A stretch of 64,000 bases of DNA. Origin: JBBQZO01 sp038207625. GTDB taxonomy: Bacteria > Pseudomonadota > Gammaproteobacteria > Burkholderiales > Burkholderiaceae_D. The notes below the pieces were generated by a model. The model was given only the letters and a program-made list of their open reading frames with translations, was not told the DNA's origin and searched no databases. Position 1 is the first letter of the stretch. Every line of letters starts with the position of its first letter. Position numbers and translations under genes: made by a program. Shown in pieces: positions 43,973-53,444 of this stretch. The DNA lies in assembly GCA_038207625.1 (NCBI GenBank), contig JBBQZO010000002.1, positions 248,001 to 312,000 on the forward strand, written 5' to 3'.

Positions 43973-45376
43973 TCAGGCTTTCTTGGCCAGATCGGGATTG
44001 TTGAACACGCGTTTCACCACGCTCTCAAGGGCCACGAACATGCTTTCGACACCGAACCCGGCCAAAAATGACAGCGCAGAACCAGTCAAGGTGAAGGTCG
44101 CGATCACACTGTCGCCGTGCGCCCCCGTCGGACTAACGTACAGCCCGATGCAGGCTCCCACGATCGCACCGAGCGCCAACTGGCAGAACGCCAGCGTGGA
44201 GTCGCGCGGCGAGAGCAGACTTTCACGCGTCTTGGTCGACAGATCGCGCACCACCGCCGCGCCCGCGCCCAGCACGCCATAGAAGAACGGCAGCACAGCG
44301 CCGGTGAACACGTGTATCAGCAAGCGCATGGCCACCTCGTCGCGGCCATTGTCCTCGAACGCATCCTTGGACGCGCCGGTCGCTGCCGCGAATGTCGCGC
44401 TGTCATGGCGAAACAGCAGCCAATTCCACGAGCCCAGCCAGCTGCTGAGCGCGCCGCTGATGGCCGCGTGTTCCTGCTGGACTTCCTTCAACGCATCACA
44501 CAGATGGGCATCGGCAACGCTGACCGAATGCTCACTGAGCTTGCCCGTCGCCAGCACGGCGGGCACGAAGCCGGACCCGCCGCACAAGCGGGGAATGGCA
44601 TAGGCATTGGCGACCGGGGAGGCCTTGACGTTGTCGTTTGACTTGCTAGCCGGCATAGCAAGCGCACTTTCCGCCGCCTCGATTTTCTTCGCGATATCAC
44701 GCCGCTCCGCATGGATGGCATCCAACTGCGCCAAAATCTCGTTGCCCGCCGTGACATGCCAGGAAAACCAGCAGGTAAATGCCAGCCAGACCACCAGCGC
44801 GAAGACGATGAACCGAATCCGGCTTTCGAACGAGGCGGCGGTCGAAATCAAGCCCGGGTAGGCGGCGCGCGCCAGTTCCATGCGTGTCGGCCAACTATCT
44901 GACGAGGCGTCTTGCGCAAGCGTGGACGACACCGCCACGCTCGCCCCCGCTGGTGCAGCGGCACCGAGCGCAGGTGTCGTTGTGCGGCGGCGCCACAGCG
45001 AGACCAGGCGACGCCACCACGGCTCGTCGGTGCTGTCGTCGCCAACGACGAGCAGCGTGAATGCGATCGTTGCGCCATTGGCCGGCATGGCCGCGGCATT
45101 CAAGCGGTCCTTCGCGTTGATCAGCGTTGCCGCCTGCTCGGCGCGCAGCGCGTCGGTGCCTTTGGGCGATGGCCAACCAATCTGACAGATCTTCTCTATC
45201 CAGTTGGCGTCACCGCCCCCTTCACTGAGCGGTGGCTTGACGGTGGCCAGACTCTTGTCCCATCGCCCGGAAATATGGTCGAGCAGCAGGTAGACCTCGC
45301 TGAGTTCTCTGGCAAAGATGAAATCCTGAATTTGCGCAGGTTTTGCAGGACTTGCATCGCTGTTTATCTCGGACAT
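43973..45376 (-). CDS. Hypothetical membrane protein with four membrane segments
   Basis: The 467-residue protein has a cytosolic N-terminal part of about 180 residues, then membrane segments near IVFALVVWLAFTCWFSW, LLIHVFTGAVLPFFYGVLG, LAFCQLALGAIVGACIGLYV and IATFTLTGSALSFLAGFGV. A periplasmic or cytosolic helical stretch of about 140 residues lies between segments 1 and 2, with AQLDAIHAERRDIAKKIEAA suggesting coiled-coil. I do not recognise a family. ATG 45376 (MSEINSDA) has a strong GGAGGAG. Confidence 0.7.
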   Translation of the reverse strand: MSEINSDASPAKPAQIQDFIFARELSEVYLLLDHISGRWDKSLATVKPPLSEGGGDANWIEKICQIGWPSPKGTDALRAEQAATLINAKDRLNAAAMPANGATIAFTLLVVGDDSTDEPWWRRLVSLWRRRTTTPALGAAAPAGASVAVSSTLAQDASSDSWPTRMELARAAYPGLISTAASFESRIRFIVFALVVWLAFTCWFSWHVTAGNEILAQLDAIHAERRDIAKKIEAAESALAMPASKSNDNVKASPVANAYAIPRLCGGSGFVPAVLATGKLSEHSVSVADAHLCDALKEVQQEHAAISGALSSWLGSWNWLLFRHDSATFAAATGASKDAFEDNGRDEVAMRLLIHVFTGAVLPFFYGVLGAGAAVVRDLSTKTRESLLSPRDSTLAFCQLALGAIVGACIGLYVSPTGAHGDSVIATFTLTGSALSFLAGFGVESMFVALESVVKRVFNNPDLAKKA

Positions 45377-45719
45377 GATCTCCTCCAGTTGGAACAGTAC
45401 ACGGCAATGAAGTGTCGTCAAACCATGTGAGCGCTACGACGCTCCCACGCCTCCTTTATACACAGGTTTGATGTGGAAATGCTAATAATTTGAAAGCAAG
45501 AATGCGCGCCGGGCGGATCCGGACCAGCGCCTCTGCCGGCCGCCCTCGCGCAGCAGCGCCGTCGTACGCCCGGTGCGCGGCCCTGCGCACGCAACGATAT
45601 CCTGGCGCATCAAAAGTGTCGACGAACCACTATTGACCAGATTACAATCCTCTCTTCGCGGCAACGTGTCGTGCGCGCGTTCGATCGCCACGCTGATCGC
45701 CCCACCACCAGGAGTAACA
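45377..45719. other. Intergenic region between divergent genes
   Basis: About 340 bases. An AT-rich block at 45455-45495 probably carries the promoter of the membrane-protein gene (a TATAAA on the minus strand near 45455-45461, with a poor -35). Nothing else is recognised. Confidence 0.35.
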
Positions 45720-46880
45720 ATGCATCGCTATGTGTCAGGTCTGTTCATCGCCACCTTGCTGGCCGGCTGCGCCAGCGCTCCCGAGCAGCGCGCAGCGTCG
45801 AGTGCGCTGACGGCGCCGGCCGGCGCGCAATGGTTCAAGCTGCCCACCGACGCCTACAAGGGCAAGCAGGACGACGTGTTCTTTCTCGACGCCCAGCACG
45901 GCTGGTACGTCAACGGCCTGGGCAAGATCTATCGCAGCGAAGACGGCGGCGCGCACTGGCAACTGGCGCTGAACCAGCCGGGCACTTATTTCCGCGCGAT
46001 CGGCATGGTCGATGCGCAGCACGGCTTTGCCGGCAATATCGGCACCGACTATTTTCCCGGCGTGAGCGACACCAATCCCTTGTATGAAACCCAGGATGGC
46101 GGGCGCAGCTGGCAAGCGCTGAAAAACCTGCCGGGCGCACCCGTCAAGGGCATCTGCGCGATCGACATCCTGAAAACAAACTTCATCAACGCCGGCGTGC
46201 TCGACCAGCGCACGCTGGTCCATGCGGGTGGCCGCGTCGGCAGTCCGGCCACGCTGCTGCGCTCGCTCGACGGCGGCGCCAGCTGGACCAATATCGACAT
46301 GAGCCCATGGGTGGCGATGATCGTCGACGTCAAGTTCTTCGATGCGATGAACGGCATCGTGTTCGCCGGCACCGATGCCGACATTGACAAGTCGCACGCG
46401 CTGATCGTGGCCACCCACGACGGCGGCAAAAGCTGGGACAAGGTGTACCAGTCGGCCCGTCCGTTCGAGCTGACCTGGAAAGGCAGTTTCCCCAGCCGCG
46501 ACGTGGGTTACGCGACGATCCAGAACTACAATCCGGACAAGGCCGAAACACTGCGCCGCGTCGTCAAGACGGTCGATGGCGGCAAGCATTGGCAGGAGCT
46601 GACGCTGGTCGATGACGCCGGCGTGCGCGAATTCGGGGTCGGCTTCGCCACGCCCGAGTTGGGCTGGGTCGGCAGCACCAAGGGCGGCTTCGAGACGCGC
46701 GATGGCGGCGCCAGCTGGCACAAGGTGGAGTTGGGTCGCAATGTCAACAAGATCCGCATCCTGCCCGAGGGCGGCAGCTTCCGCGCGTACGCAATCGGTG
46801 CCGACCTGTATCAGTTCGGCGTCGCACCGAGCGCGCCGCCGGTGGCCGACCACACTCCCTTGGCGGTCGGTAAACCGTAG
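45720..46880 (+). CDS. BNR-repeat / Ycf48-like lipoprotein
   Basis: The 386-residue protein has a lipobox (LLAGCAS) and repeated beta-propeller blades of BNR/Asp-box type: KIYRSEDGGAHWQ, LYETQDGGRSWQ, LLRSLDGGASWT, IVATHDGGKSWD, VVKTVDGGKHWQ and GFETRDGGASWH. Blades like these occur in sialidases and in the photosystem assembly factor Ycf48; here no catalytic residues of a glycosidase are visible, so a binding or assembly role at the envelope is more likely. AGGAG lies six bases before ATG 45720. Confidence 0.85.
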   Translation: MHRYVSGLFIATLLAGCASAPEQRAASSALTAPAGAQWFKLPTDAYKGKQDDVFFLDAQHGWYVNGLGKIYRSEDGGAHWQLALNQPGTYFRAIGMVDAQHGFAGNIGTDYFPGVSDTNPLYETQDGGRSWQALKNLPGAPVKGICAIDILKTNFINAGVLDQRTLVHAGGRVGSPATLLRSLDGGASWTNIDMSPWVAMIVDVKFFDAMNGIVFAGTDADIDKSHALIVATHDGGKSWDKVYQSARPFELTWKGSFPSRDVGYATIQNYNPDKAETLRRVVKTVDGGKHWQELTLVDDAGVREFGVGFATPELGWVGSTKGGFETRDGGASWHKVELGRNVNKIRILPEGGSFRAYAIGADLYQFGVAPSAPPVADHTPLAVGKP

Positions 46881-46886
46881 CCGCGC

Positions 46887-46914
46887 CGGTGCGGCCGATG
46901 CGTCGGCCGCACCG
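46887..46914 (+). terminator. Perfect 12-bp hairpin after the BNR lipoprotein gene
   Basis: Arms 46887-46898 and 46903-46914 with a 4-base loop begin six bases after the stop. No clear T-run. Confidence 0.55.
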
Positions 46915-47282
46915 TCACGCTTAGCCTGCACCAACGGGCGCGCCTTGCATATCACGCCGGCAAGCGCGCCAGCCGACGGCCGTGCCCAGCGCCTCGAAGG
47001 TGGCCGGCAAGGCCGCGCTTGCGACCCCAAGCGCCCTGGAATGTGACGGGGCAGCGGCTGGCAAATTCGCCGCGCGGGCAGAAGAATGTCACGCCGATCA
47101 GCGCCGCGCGCCCCGCCGCTTTGCATGCGTTCGTTCGATGTGCCCGCACGGCGCGCGATGGACTGTGTGTCTTGTCGACAGGCGCGACCCGCACAGCGTA
47201 GCGTGTTCCCGCGTCGGTAGTGCAAGCTGGCACGAATGCCTATAGAATGCAGCGACCCCATTCCGGCAAACTCGAGGTAGCA
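46915..47282. other. Intergenic region upstream of the TcyP-type transporter gene
   Basis: About 370 bases without a supported gene. A TATAGAAT at about 47241-47248 may be the -10 of the transporter gene; the upstream element is not clear. Confidence 0.35.
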
Positions 47283-48683
47283 ATGACGATCAATTTAATC
47301 CTGAACCTGGCAGTGGCGCTGGGTCTGTGCGTGCTGATGTACTGGCAGCAGAGTCACCACCTGTCGTTTACCAAGCGCGTCTTCACCGGCCTGGGCCTGG
47401 GCGTGGCGCTTGGTGCGGCGCTGCAACTGATCTATGGCGCCAGTTCGCCGATCGTCGCCGCCACCAACGACTATCTCGACATTGTCGGCACCGGCTACGT
47501 CAAGCTGCTGCAGATGATTATCATGCCACTCATCATGGTCTCGATCATCTCGGCGATCCTGAAGCTGCGCGACGCGGGCTCGCTGGGCAAGATCAGCGTG
47601 CTGACGATCGGCACCCTGATGCTCACCACCATGGTGGCGGCGATGGTCGGCATTCTGATGGCCAAACTGTTCGGTCTGACCGCGGTCGGCCTGTCCTCCA
47701 GCGCGGCCGAAGTGGCGCGCGGGCAAGTGCTGCAAAGTTCCTTATCGACCGCCAAGGCCATTTCGCTGCCAAGCATGATCATCAGCTTCATTCCGGCCAA
47801 TCCGTTCCTGGACATGACGGGCGCGCGCAAGACGTCGACCATCGCCGTGGTGCTGTTCTCGATCTTCATCGGCATCTCGGCCACCGGCATCGCCGCCAAG
47901 CAGCCGGCCATCTTCGCCTCGTTCGACCATTTCATCAAGGTCGTGCATGTGATCGTGATGCGCATGGTGACGCTGGTGCTGCGCCTGACACCCTACGGCG
48001 TGTTCGCGCTGATGGCCCAGGTGGTAGCCAGCTCGAGTCTGCAAGACATCTTCAACCTGATCAGCTTCGTGATGGCCTCCTACAGCGCGATCCTGATCAT
48101 GTTCGCCATCCACCTGGCGCTGATCGTGGCGGTTGGCCTGAACCCGCGCCGCTACTTCAAGAAGATCTTCCCCGTGCTGGTGTTCGCGTTTACCTCGCGC
48201 ACCAGCGCCGGCTCGATCCCGATGAGTGTGCAGACCCAGACCACGCGCCTGGGCACGGCCGAAGGCATCGCCAACTTCGCCGCTTCATTTGGCTCGACCA
48301 TCGGCCAGAACGGCTGCGCGGGCATCTATCCGGCCATGCTGGCCTTCATGATCGCGCCCACTGTCGGGATCGATCCGATGACGCCGGGCTTCATCGCCCA
48401 GCTGATCGCCGTCATCACTGTTGGCTCGGTGGGCGTGGCCGGCGTGGGCGGTGGCGCCACTTTCGCGGCCCTGATCGTGCTGTCGGCGATGGACTTGCCG
48501 GTCGCGCTGGCCGGTCTCTTGATCTCGATCGAACCGCTGATCGACATGGGCCGCACCGCGCTCAACGTGAGCGGCTCGATCACCGCAGGTACCGTCACGA
48601 GCCGCCTGCTGGGCGCCACCGACATGGATATCTTCAACAGCGACGCCGAAGTCAACCTGGACGGCGACGAACAAGTCGCCTGA
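47283..48683 (+). CDS. tcyP: Dicarboxylate/cation-symporter-family transporter, TcyP-like (L-cystine)
   Basis: The 466-residue protein of the DAACS family has about eight membrane segments plus re-entrant loops. Family features are KLLQMIIMPLIMVSIISAIL, the serine-rich FAFTSRTSAGSIPMSVQ, GQNGCAGIYPAMLAFMIAP and NVSGSITAGTVTSRLLG. The long C-terminus and overall layout match TcyP L-cystine/sodium symporters more than glutamate carriers, but substrate is inferred. GAGG precedes ATG 47283. A tight GC hairpin at 48691-48708 follows the stop. Confidence 0.85.
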   Translation: MTINLILNLAVALGLCVLMYWQQSHHLSFTKRVFTGLGLGVALGAALQLIYGASSPIVAATNDYLDIVGTGYVKLLQMIIMPLIMVSIISAILKLRDAGSLGKISVLTIGTLMLTTMVAAMVGILMAKLFGLTAVGLSSSAAEVARGQVLQSSLSTAKAISLPSMIISFIPANPFLDMTGARKTSTIAVVLFSIFIGISATGIAAKQPAIFASFDHFIKVVHVIVMRMVTLVLRLTPYGVFALMAQVVASSSLQDIFNLISFVMASYSAILIMFAIHLALIVAVGLNPRRYFKKIFPVLVFAFTSRTSAGSIPMSVQTQTTRLGTAEGIANFAASFGSTIGQNGCAGIYPAMLAFMIAPTVGIDPMTPGFIAQLIAVITVGSVGVAGVGGGATFAALIVLSAMDLPVALAGLLISIEPLIDMGRTALNVSGSITAGTVTSRLLGATDMDIFNSDAEVNLDGDEQVA

Positions 48684-48911
48684 TCCGATGCGGGCGCCGC
48701 GGCGCCCGATGCCGCGCCTTCACACATGGCGCCGGCCACGCCAGCGCCCATCCCAGGCGCGCTCAGAACGAGCGCGCCAGCGCGAACCCTTTCCCGTGTT
48801 GCCAGTCCAAGCTGGACGGTCCGTGCGCCCCTGCGCGCTGGCCCGGTAACTGTCCGCGTGTGTCCTTGCTGCAGTTCGCGGCAATGCGCCCGGCTACAAC
48901 AAGGAGTCACC

Positions 48912-49175
48912 ATGAAACCAACTTCACACATCGCCAGCGCCCTGCTCGGGGTCGCCTTGCTCAGCACAACGCTGGCGGCCTGCCAGAAGAAAGAACCGAC
49001 CCCGCTCAGCACCGCACCAGCGACCAGCGATGCGGCGGCGATGGCCGATACTGGCGCAGCGCCCGCCCAGGCCAAAGACACTAACGCCACAACGACCACC
49101 AGCGCAAACGAGTCGCGCGACCAGAGCGCGACAAAGACCGACGACCCACCCAAGCCGGCACCAGACCAACGCTGA
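48912..49175 (+). CDS. Small lipoprotein
   Basis: The 87-residue protein has a lipobox (LSTTLAACQ) and a disordered mature part rich in T, A, P, D and K. AAGGAG lies seven bases before ATG 48912. No function can be read; such short low-complexity lipoproteins are common in Oxalobacteraceae. Confidence 0.7.
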   Translation: MKPTSHIASALLGVALLSTTLAACQKKEPTPLSTAPATSDAAAMADTGAAPAQAKDTNATTTTSANESRDQSATKTDDPPKPAPDQR

Positions 49176-49354
49176 CAACACCACGGCGCCTGACTGGCGC
49201 ACCGATGTCGAAGTGACGCAAGTATCTCCGATGTTGCGGCGCATCTGCGTGCGCTTGCGCTGAAATATGCACGCTGGTGCCGCGTCGATGGCGTGCCGGC
49301 TGCGCATTGTCGTGGCGAAAAAGGATCTGGTCGTGACCGGGTTCGCGTGACCAA

Positions 49355-49822
49355 CGGTAGTGTTTCCTTGCGCGCGGCGCGTACCCGCAACGCGCCCATC
49401 GCGCTCAGACCGAGGGCCATCATCAGCCAGGACGATGGTTCGGCCACGGCAGCCGTGACGCTCACCGGGTCCCGACCGACGAAGCCTAATTGTCACCCAT
49501 TGGTCCGCCATTCGGCACGCCGTAACGATAGCCGATCGCGCCGTTGGTGTCATTTGCCAGTCGCTCAAGCCGGCAACGCTAGCGCCATTGTTAAAGCTGG
49601 CTGCAGCGCAGCCGTCATCTGCCTGCGCACTGAAGATGGGGCCTTACCATAAAAAGCACCGTTGCTGCCGATCTGCGAGCTGTGGTTGACGACGTTCCAG
49701 CCAGCTGGCGCCATCGTGTCGTCGCCTTCATGTGGCGCCGCTGCCGACGCGCTGGCACCGCATGCCAGCACCGGCGCAGTCATCAGGAATGGGAGCGCTT
49801 GACGGGTAATCGTATGCATCAA
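49355..49822 (-). pseudogene. Broken PEP-CTERM protein gene (several frameshifts)
   Basis: The N-terminal part starts at 49822 with a signal peptide (MMHTITRQALPFLMTAPVLA) and reads to 49565. Just before that end the protein-like sequence moves to a second frame (SFNNGASVAGLSDW, 49598 to about 49555), then a third (GAIGYRYGVPNGGPMGDN, about 49530 to 49475), then a fourth stretch with the PEP-CTERM sorting signal: VAEPSSWLMMALGLSAMG followed by a basic RVRAARKE. The middle resembles the SDWRxPT-type region of DUF1566-like PEP-CTERM proteins. At least three frame changes in about 220 bases show decay, unless they are sequence errors. Confidence 0.75.
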
Positions 49823-50124
49823 CGACCTAGGTGATTCATTGAAAAGAGCTCATCCAGACAGAGTGCAAGCGCTGGCCAGTACGGACGCCAGGGACGAGCG
49901 TACTGGCCACACGATCGCAAATCATCACATAATGTGATCAATGCACCATCAAAAGATCGCATCTTGATAAAGATGGAATCGGCATCGCATTATTGCAAGT
50001 ATTTTTGCAGCGGCGTCCGCGGCACTTCTCGCATGCACCTCCCAGCGTCTTGGCGCAAGGCTGGCAGCCGTGCTACGGCGAAAGGCACGTCGCGCGCCGC
50101 AACGGACGGGCCAACGATGGATGT
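49823..50124. other. Intergenic region
   Basis: About 300 bases without a supported gene. The AT-rich block 49915-49985 may carry the old promoter of the broken PEP-CTERM gene. Confidence 0.35.
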
Positions 50125-50155
50125 AAAAAAAGCCTGCACGAAGCAGGCTTTTTTT
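50125..50155. terminator. Bidirectional intrinsic terminator
   Basis: A 7-base GC-rich stem (50131-50137 with 50143-50149) and 5-base loop flanked by an A-run on the left and a T-run on the right, so it can work for both strands. It serves the RND operon on the minus strand. Confidence 0.85.
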
Positions 50156-50204
50156 GTTTGGTGCGGGCCGCCCGAATCGGTCGGCCCGCATGGCGGGCTG
50201 GCGA

Positions 50205-53200
50205 TCAGTGCTTGTTCAGCGCAACGCCGCCCAATGGCTGCTTGCGACCGCGTCCCGTCGCCATCCGGCCCAGCGCCATCACGCCGCGGAACAGCAGACG
50301 CACGAAGATCAGGGTCAACAAGGCTTCGATCATGGTCACCAAGAAGGCCAGCACCGGGTTGTAGCTGTCGGCACGGCGGTGGAACTTGGCAAACATCCGA
50401 TCCCGGGCGATCTCGATGCTGTCGTAGAAAGTCGGCACCACCAGCAAGGTCAGGATCGTCGAGGTGATCGTGCCGCCGATGATGGCGATTGCCAGCGGAC
50501 GGTAGAACTCGCCGCCCTCGCCCAAGCCCAGCGCCACCGGCGTCATGCCGGCGATCAACGCAAACGTCGTCATCAAGATAGGACGCAGACGCAGACGGCC
50601 CGCGTGCATCAACGCATCTTCGCGCCCATACCCTTCCGCTTCGCGCTTGCGGGCCGCGTCGAGCAGCAAGATGGCGTTCTTGGCCACCAGACCCATCAGC
50701 ATGATGATGCCGATGAAACTCATCAGGTTGAGCGTATTGCCGGTCGCCCACAAGGCCACCACCACACCCACCAGGGACAGCGGCAAGGACATCATCACCG
50801 CCACTGGCGCCGTGAACGAACCGAACTGCATCACCAGGATCAGGTACATCAAGCCGATACCGGTGATCAGGGCGATCAGCATCGCGGTGAACAGTTCCTT
50901 CATGTCCTGGCCGGCGCCGCCGAGCGACAGGCCGTAGCCTGGCGGATAGTCGAACGACTGGGCCAGCTTCATCGCATCGGCCGTCACCTCGCCGCTGGAG
51001 CGGCCCTGTGCGTTGGCCGACACGGTGATGGTGCGCTTGCCGCCCTTGTGCTCGATGCCGGACGGGCCCTTGCCCATCGTGATCTTGGCGATCTGGTCCA
51101 GCGGCACCATCTGATTGGTGCCGCTGACGGCGATCGGCAGGCGCTCGATGTTGTCGGCGCTGACCCGGTCGTCCGGATGCAGGCGCACCGCCACGTCGCG
51201 CGCTTCGCCCGTTGGGTCGACCCAGTCGCCCACTTCGACACCTGCAAACGCCACCCGCAGCGATTGGGCCGCGTCGTTGACGGAGATGCCCATCGAATTG
51301 GCCAGACCGCGGTTAAGTTCGATCTGCAGCTCGTTCTTCGGATCCTGTTGCGACAGGCCGACATCGACCGCGCCTGGCACCATGCGCAATTTATCCATGT
51401 AGGCGCTGGTGATTTCGAGCAGCTTGCGCGAATCGGGACCAGTAAATTCGATCTGCACCGGCTTTTGCGCGCCGCCGTTCAGGTCGTCCATCACCACGTA
51501 TTCGGCGCCGACCAGATGGCTGATCTTCTCGCGCAGTTCGACCGCCACTTCCTTGGCGCTACGCACGCGGTCCTGGCGTTTGCCGATGTCGACATAAATC
51601 CGGCCGCCGCTGGCGTCGATGCTGCTGTTGGTGTCCTTGGTTTCCTTGATCGAGCGCGCCAGATCGGCCGCCTTCTCCATCTTCAGACGTGCATATTCGA
51701 TCGACGACGACGATGGCGTGCGCACCGTGATCATCAGGTTGCCCGAGTCGGACATGGGCAGGAAGCTCGAACCGCCCTTGAACATTTGCAGCGCCAGTGC
51801 GCCCACCAACGTGCACAGCGCGATCATGGCCATCGAACGGCGGTGATGCAACGCCCAGCCGATCACTTTGCCGTAACGGTCGGCCTGATGGTCGAACCAG
51901 TCGTTAAAGCGCGCCAGTTTCAGGCTGATGCCTTTTTTCGGCGCCGTGTGGTGGTCGGCCGGGTCGCCCCAGTAGGCCGACAGCATCGGGTCGAGCGTGA
52001 ACGAAATGCCCAGGCTGACCAACACCGAGCACGTCACCGTCAGCGCGAACGGACGGAACCATTCGCCCGCCATGCCGGGCATGAAAGCGACCGGAATGAA
52101 CACGGCGATGATCGAGAAGGTGGTGGCGGCCACCGCCATGCCGATTTCGGCGGTGCCTTCGAGCGCCGCCTTGCGCCGGTCCGAGCCCAGCTGCATGTGG
52201 CGCACGATGTTTTCGCGCACCACGATCGCATCATCGATCAGCACCCCGATCGCCAGCGACAGGCCGAGCAAGGTCATGAAGTTGAGCGTGAAGCCGCACA
52301 ACCACACGGCGATAAAGGCGGCGATCACCGACGTCGGCAGCGACAAGGCGGTAATCAGGGTCGAGCGCCAGGAATTGAGGAAGGCATACACGACGAAGAT
52401 GGTCAGCACGGCGCCGAAGATCAGCGACTCAATCACGTTCATCAGGCTGCGCTGGGCATCCTTGCCGCCATCGCGCGTGATCTCGAGCGTGGTGCCGGGC
52501 ATGGTCTTGGCAAAATCGGCGTTGATGTCGGCGATCATCTCGCGCACCTTGGTGGCGGTGCTGACGGTGGAGGCGTCGCGCGAACGCAGGACCTGCAGGC
52601 CCACGTTGGGTTTGCCGCTGCGGATGCTCACGCTGTCGAGGTCGGCGAAACCGTCCTTGATTTCGGCCACCTGGGACAGGCGCACGATCTGCTCGCCCTG
52701 GCGCTTCACGACGACTTGCTCGAACTCGGCGGGCGACTCGATGCGTCCGACCAGACGGATGCTCTTCTCGTCGAGCGTGCTGCGCACCTTGCCCACCGGC
52801 GCATTGGTGTTCTGATTGCGCAGGGCGGCCACCACTTCGCTGACCGACACATTGTATTCGCGCAGTTTCTCGCTACGCAGCAGCACCGACAGCTCGCGCT
52901 TGAGCGAGCCGCTGATGTTGACGGTGGAGACGCCGTTGATGACGCGGAATTTATCGGCCAGCACATCCTCGGCCAGGCGCGACAGTTCCGCATGGCTCAG
53001 CTTGGACGAGGACAGCGCCATGTTCATGATCGGCTGCATCGACGGGTCGAAGCGGCGCAGCACCGGCTCGCGCATCTCGGTAGGCAGCTTGTAGCGCACG
53101 TTGGAGATGGCGTTGCGCACCTCGTCAGTGGCCTCGATCATGTTCTTCTGGAACGTGAACTGGATCTGGAAGCTGGCATTGCCCTCGTCGGCCGACGAAT

Positions 53201-53441
53201 CGACCTCGGTCACGCCGGAAATGCTGAGCAGGGATTTCTCGATGCGGTTGATGATCTCGCGTTCGACCGTGTCGGGCGAGGCGCCCGGATAGGGAATGTT
53301 GATGAACAACGAAGGTACTTCAACGTCGGGATTCTGATTGACGCGCAGTTTGCTCATGGCCATCAGCCCGAGCGCCATCAGCGCAATGATCAAGACGATC
53401 GTTGCCATCGGCCGTTTGATACTGAAATCGGATAAGAACAT
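50205..53441 (-). CDS. RND-family efflux pump, HAE1 type
   Basis: The 1078-residue inner-membrane transporter has two repeats, each with an N-terminal membrane helix (ATIVLIIALMALGLMAM), a large periplasmic porter domain and a membrane bundle. Proton-relay acids are visible in the fourth segment (GVLIDDAIVVRENIVRH), with the second-half counterpart GLVAKNAILLLD. The docking and porter motifs PYPGASPDTVE and GAEYVVMDDLNGG are present. Substrates cannot be read; HAE1 pumps export drugs, dyes or metabolites. The adaptor gene is three bases upstream; no outer-membrane channel is encoded nearby. Confidence 0.93.
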   Translation of the reverse strand: MFLSDFSIKRPMATIVLIIALMALGLMAMSKLRVNQNPDVEVPSLFINIPYPGASPDTVEREIINRIEKSLLSISGVTEVDSSADEGNASFQIQFTFQKNMIEATDEVRNAISNVRYKLPTEMREPVLRRFDPSMQPIMNMALSSSKLSHAELSRLAEDVLADKFRVINGVSTVNISGSLKRELSVLLRSEKLREYNVSVSEVVAALRNQNTNAPVGKVRSTLDEKSIRLVGRIESPAEFEQVVVKRQGEQIVRLSQVAEIKDGFADLDSVSIRSGKPNVGLQVLRSRDASTVSTATKVREMIADINADFAKTMPGTTLEITRDGGKDAQRSLMNVIESLIFGAVLTIFVVYAFLNSWRSTLITALSLPTSVIAAFIAVWLCGFTLNFMTLLGLSLAIGVLIDDAIVVRENIVRHMQLGSDRRKAALEGTAEIGMAVAATTFSIIAVFIPVAFMPGMAGEWFRPFALTVTCSVLVSLGISFTLDPMLSAYWGDPADHHTAPKKGISLKLARFNDWFDHQADRYGKVIGWALHHRRSMAMIALCTLVGALALQMFKGGSSFLPMSDSGNLMITVRTPSSSSIEYARLKMEKAADLARSIKETKDTNSSIDASGGRIYVDIGKRQDRVRSAKEVAVELREKISHLVGAEYVVMDDLNGGAQKPVQIEFTGPDSRKLLEITSAYMDKLRMVPGAVDVGLSQQDPKNELQIELNRGLANSMGISVNDAAQSLRVAFAGVEVGDWVDPTGEARDVAVRLHPDDRVSADNIERLPIAVSGTNQMVPLDQIAKITMGKGPSGIEHKGGKRTITVSANAQGRSSGEVTADAMKLAQSFDYPPGYGLSLGGAGQDMKELFTAMLIALITGIGLMYLILVMQFGSFTAPVAVMMSLPLSLVGVVVALWATGNTLNLMSFIGIIMLMGLVAKNAILLLDAARKREAEGYGREDALMHAGRLRLRPILMTTFALIAGMTPVALGLGEGGEFYRPLAIAIIGGTITSTILTLLVVPTFYDSIEIARDRMFAKFHRRADSYNPVLAFLVTMIEALLTLIFVRLLFRGVMALGRMATGRGRKQPLGGVALNKH

Positions 53442-53444
53442 GGC

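Noticed and set aside
47230..47250. Sigma-54-like TGGCAC upstream of the TcyP-type gene
   Set aside because: The -12 element (TTGCA/T at the right spacing) is missing; CCTAT stands there instead.
50154..53435. Very long open frame antisense to the RND pump
   Set aside because: GC-rich third positions keep the antisense frame open; its His/Arg/Gln-rich product has no protein-like features. The same applies opposite the hybrid kinase.
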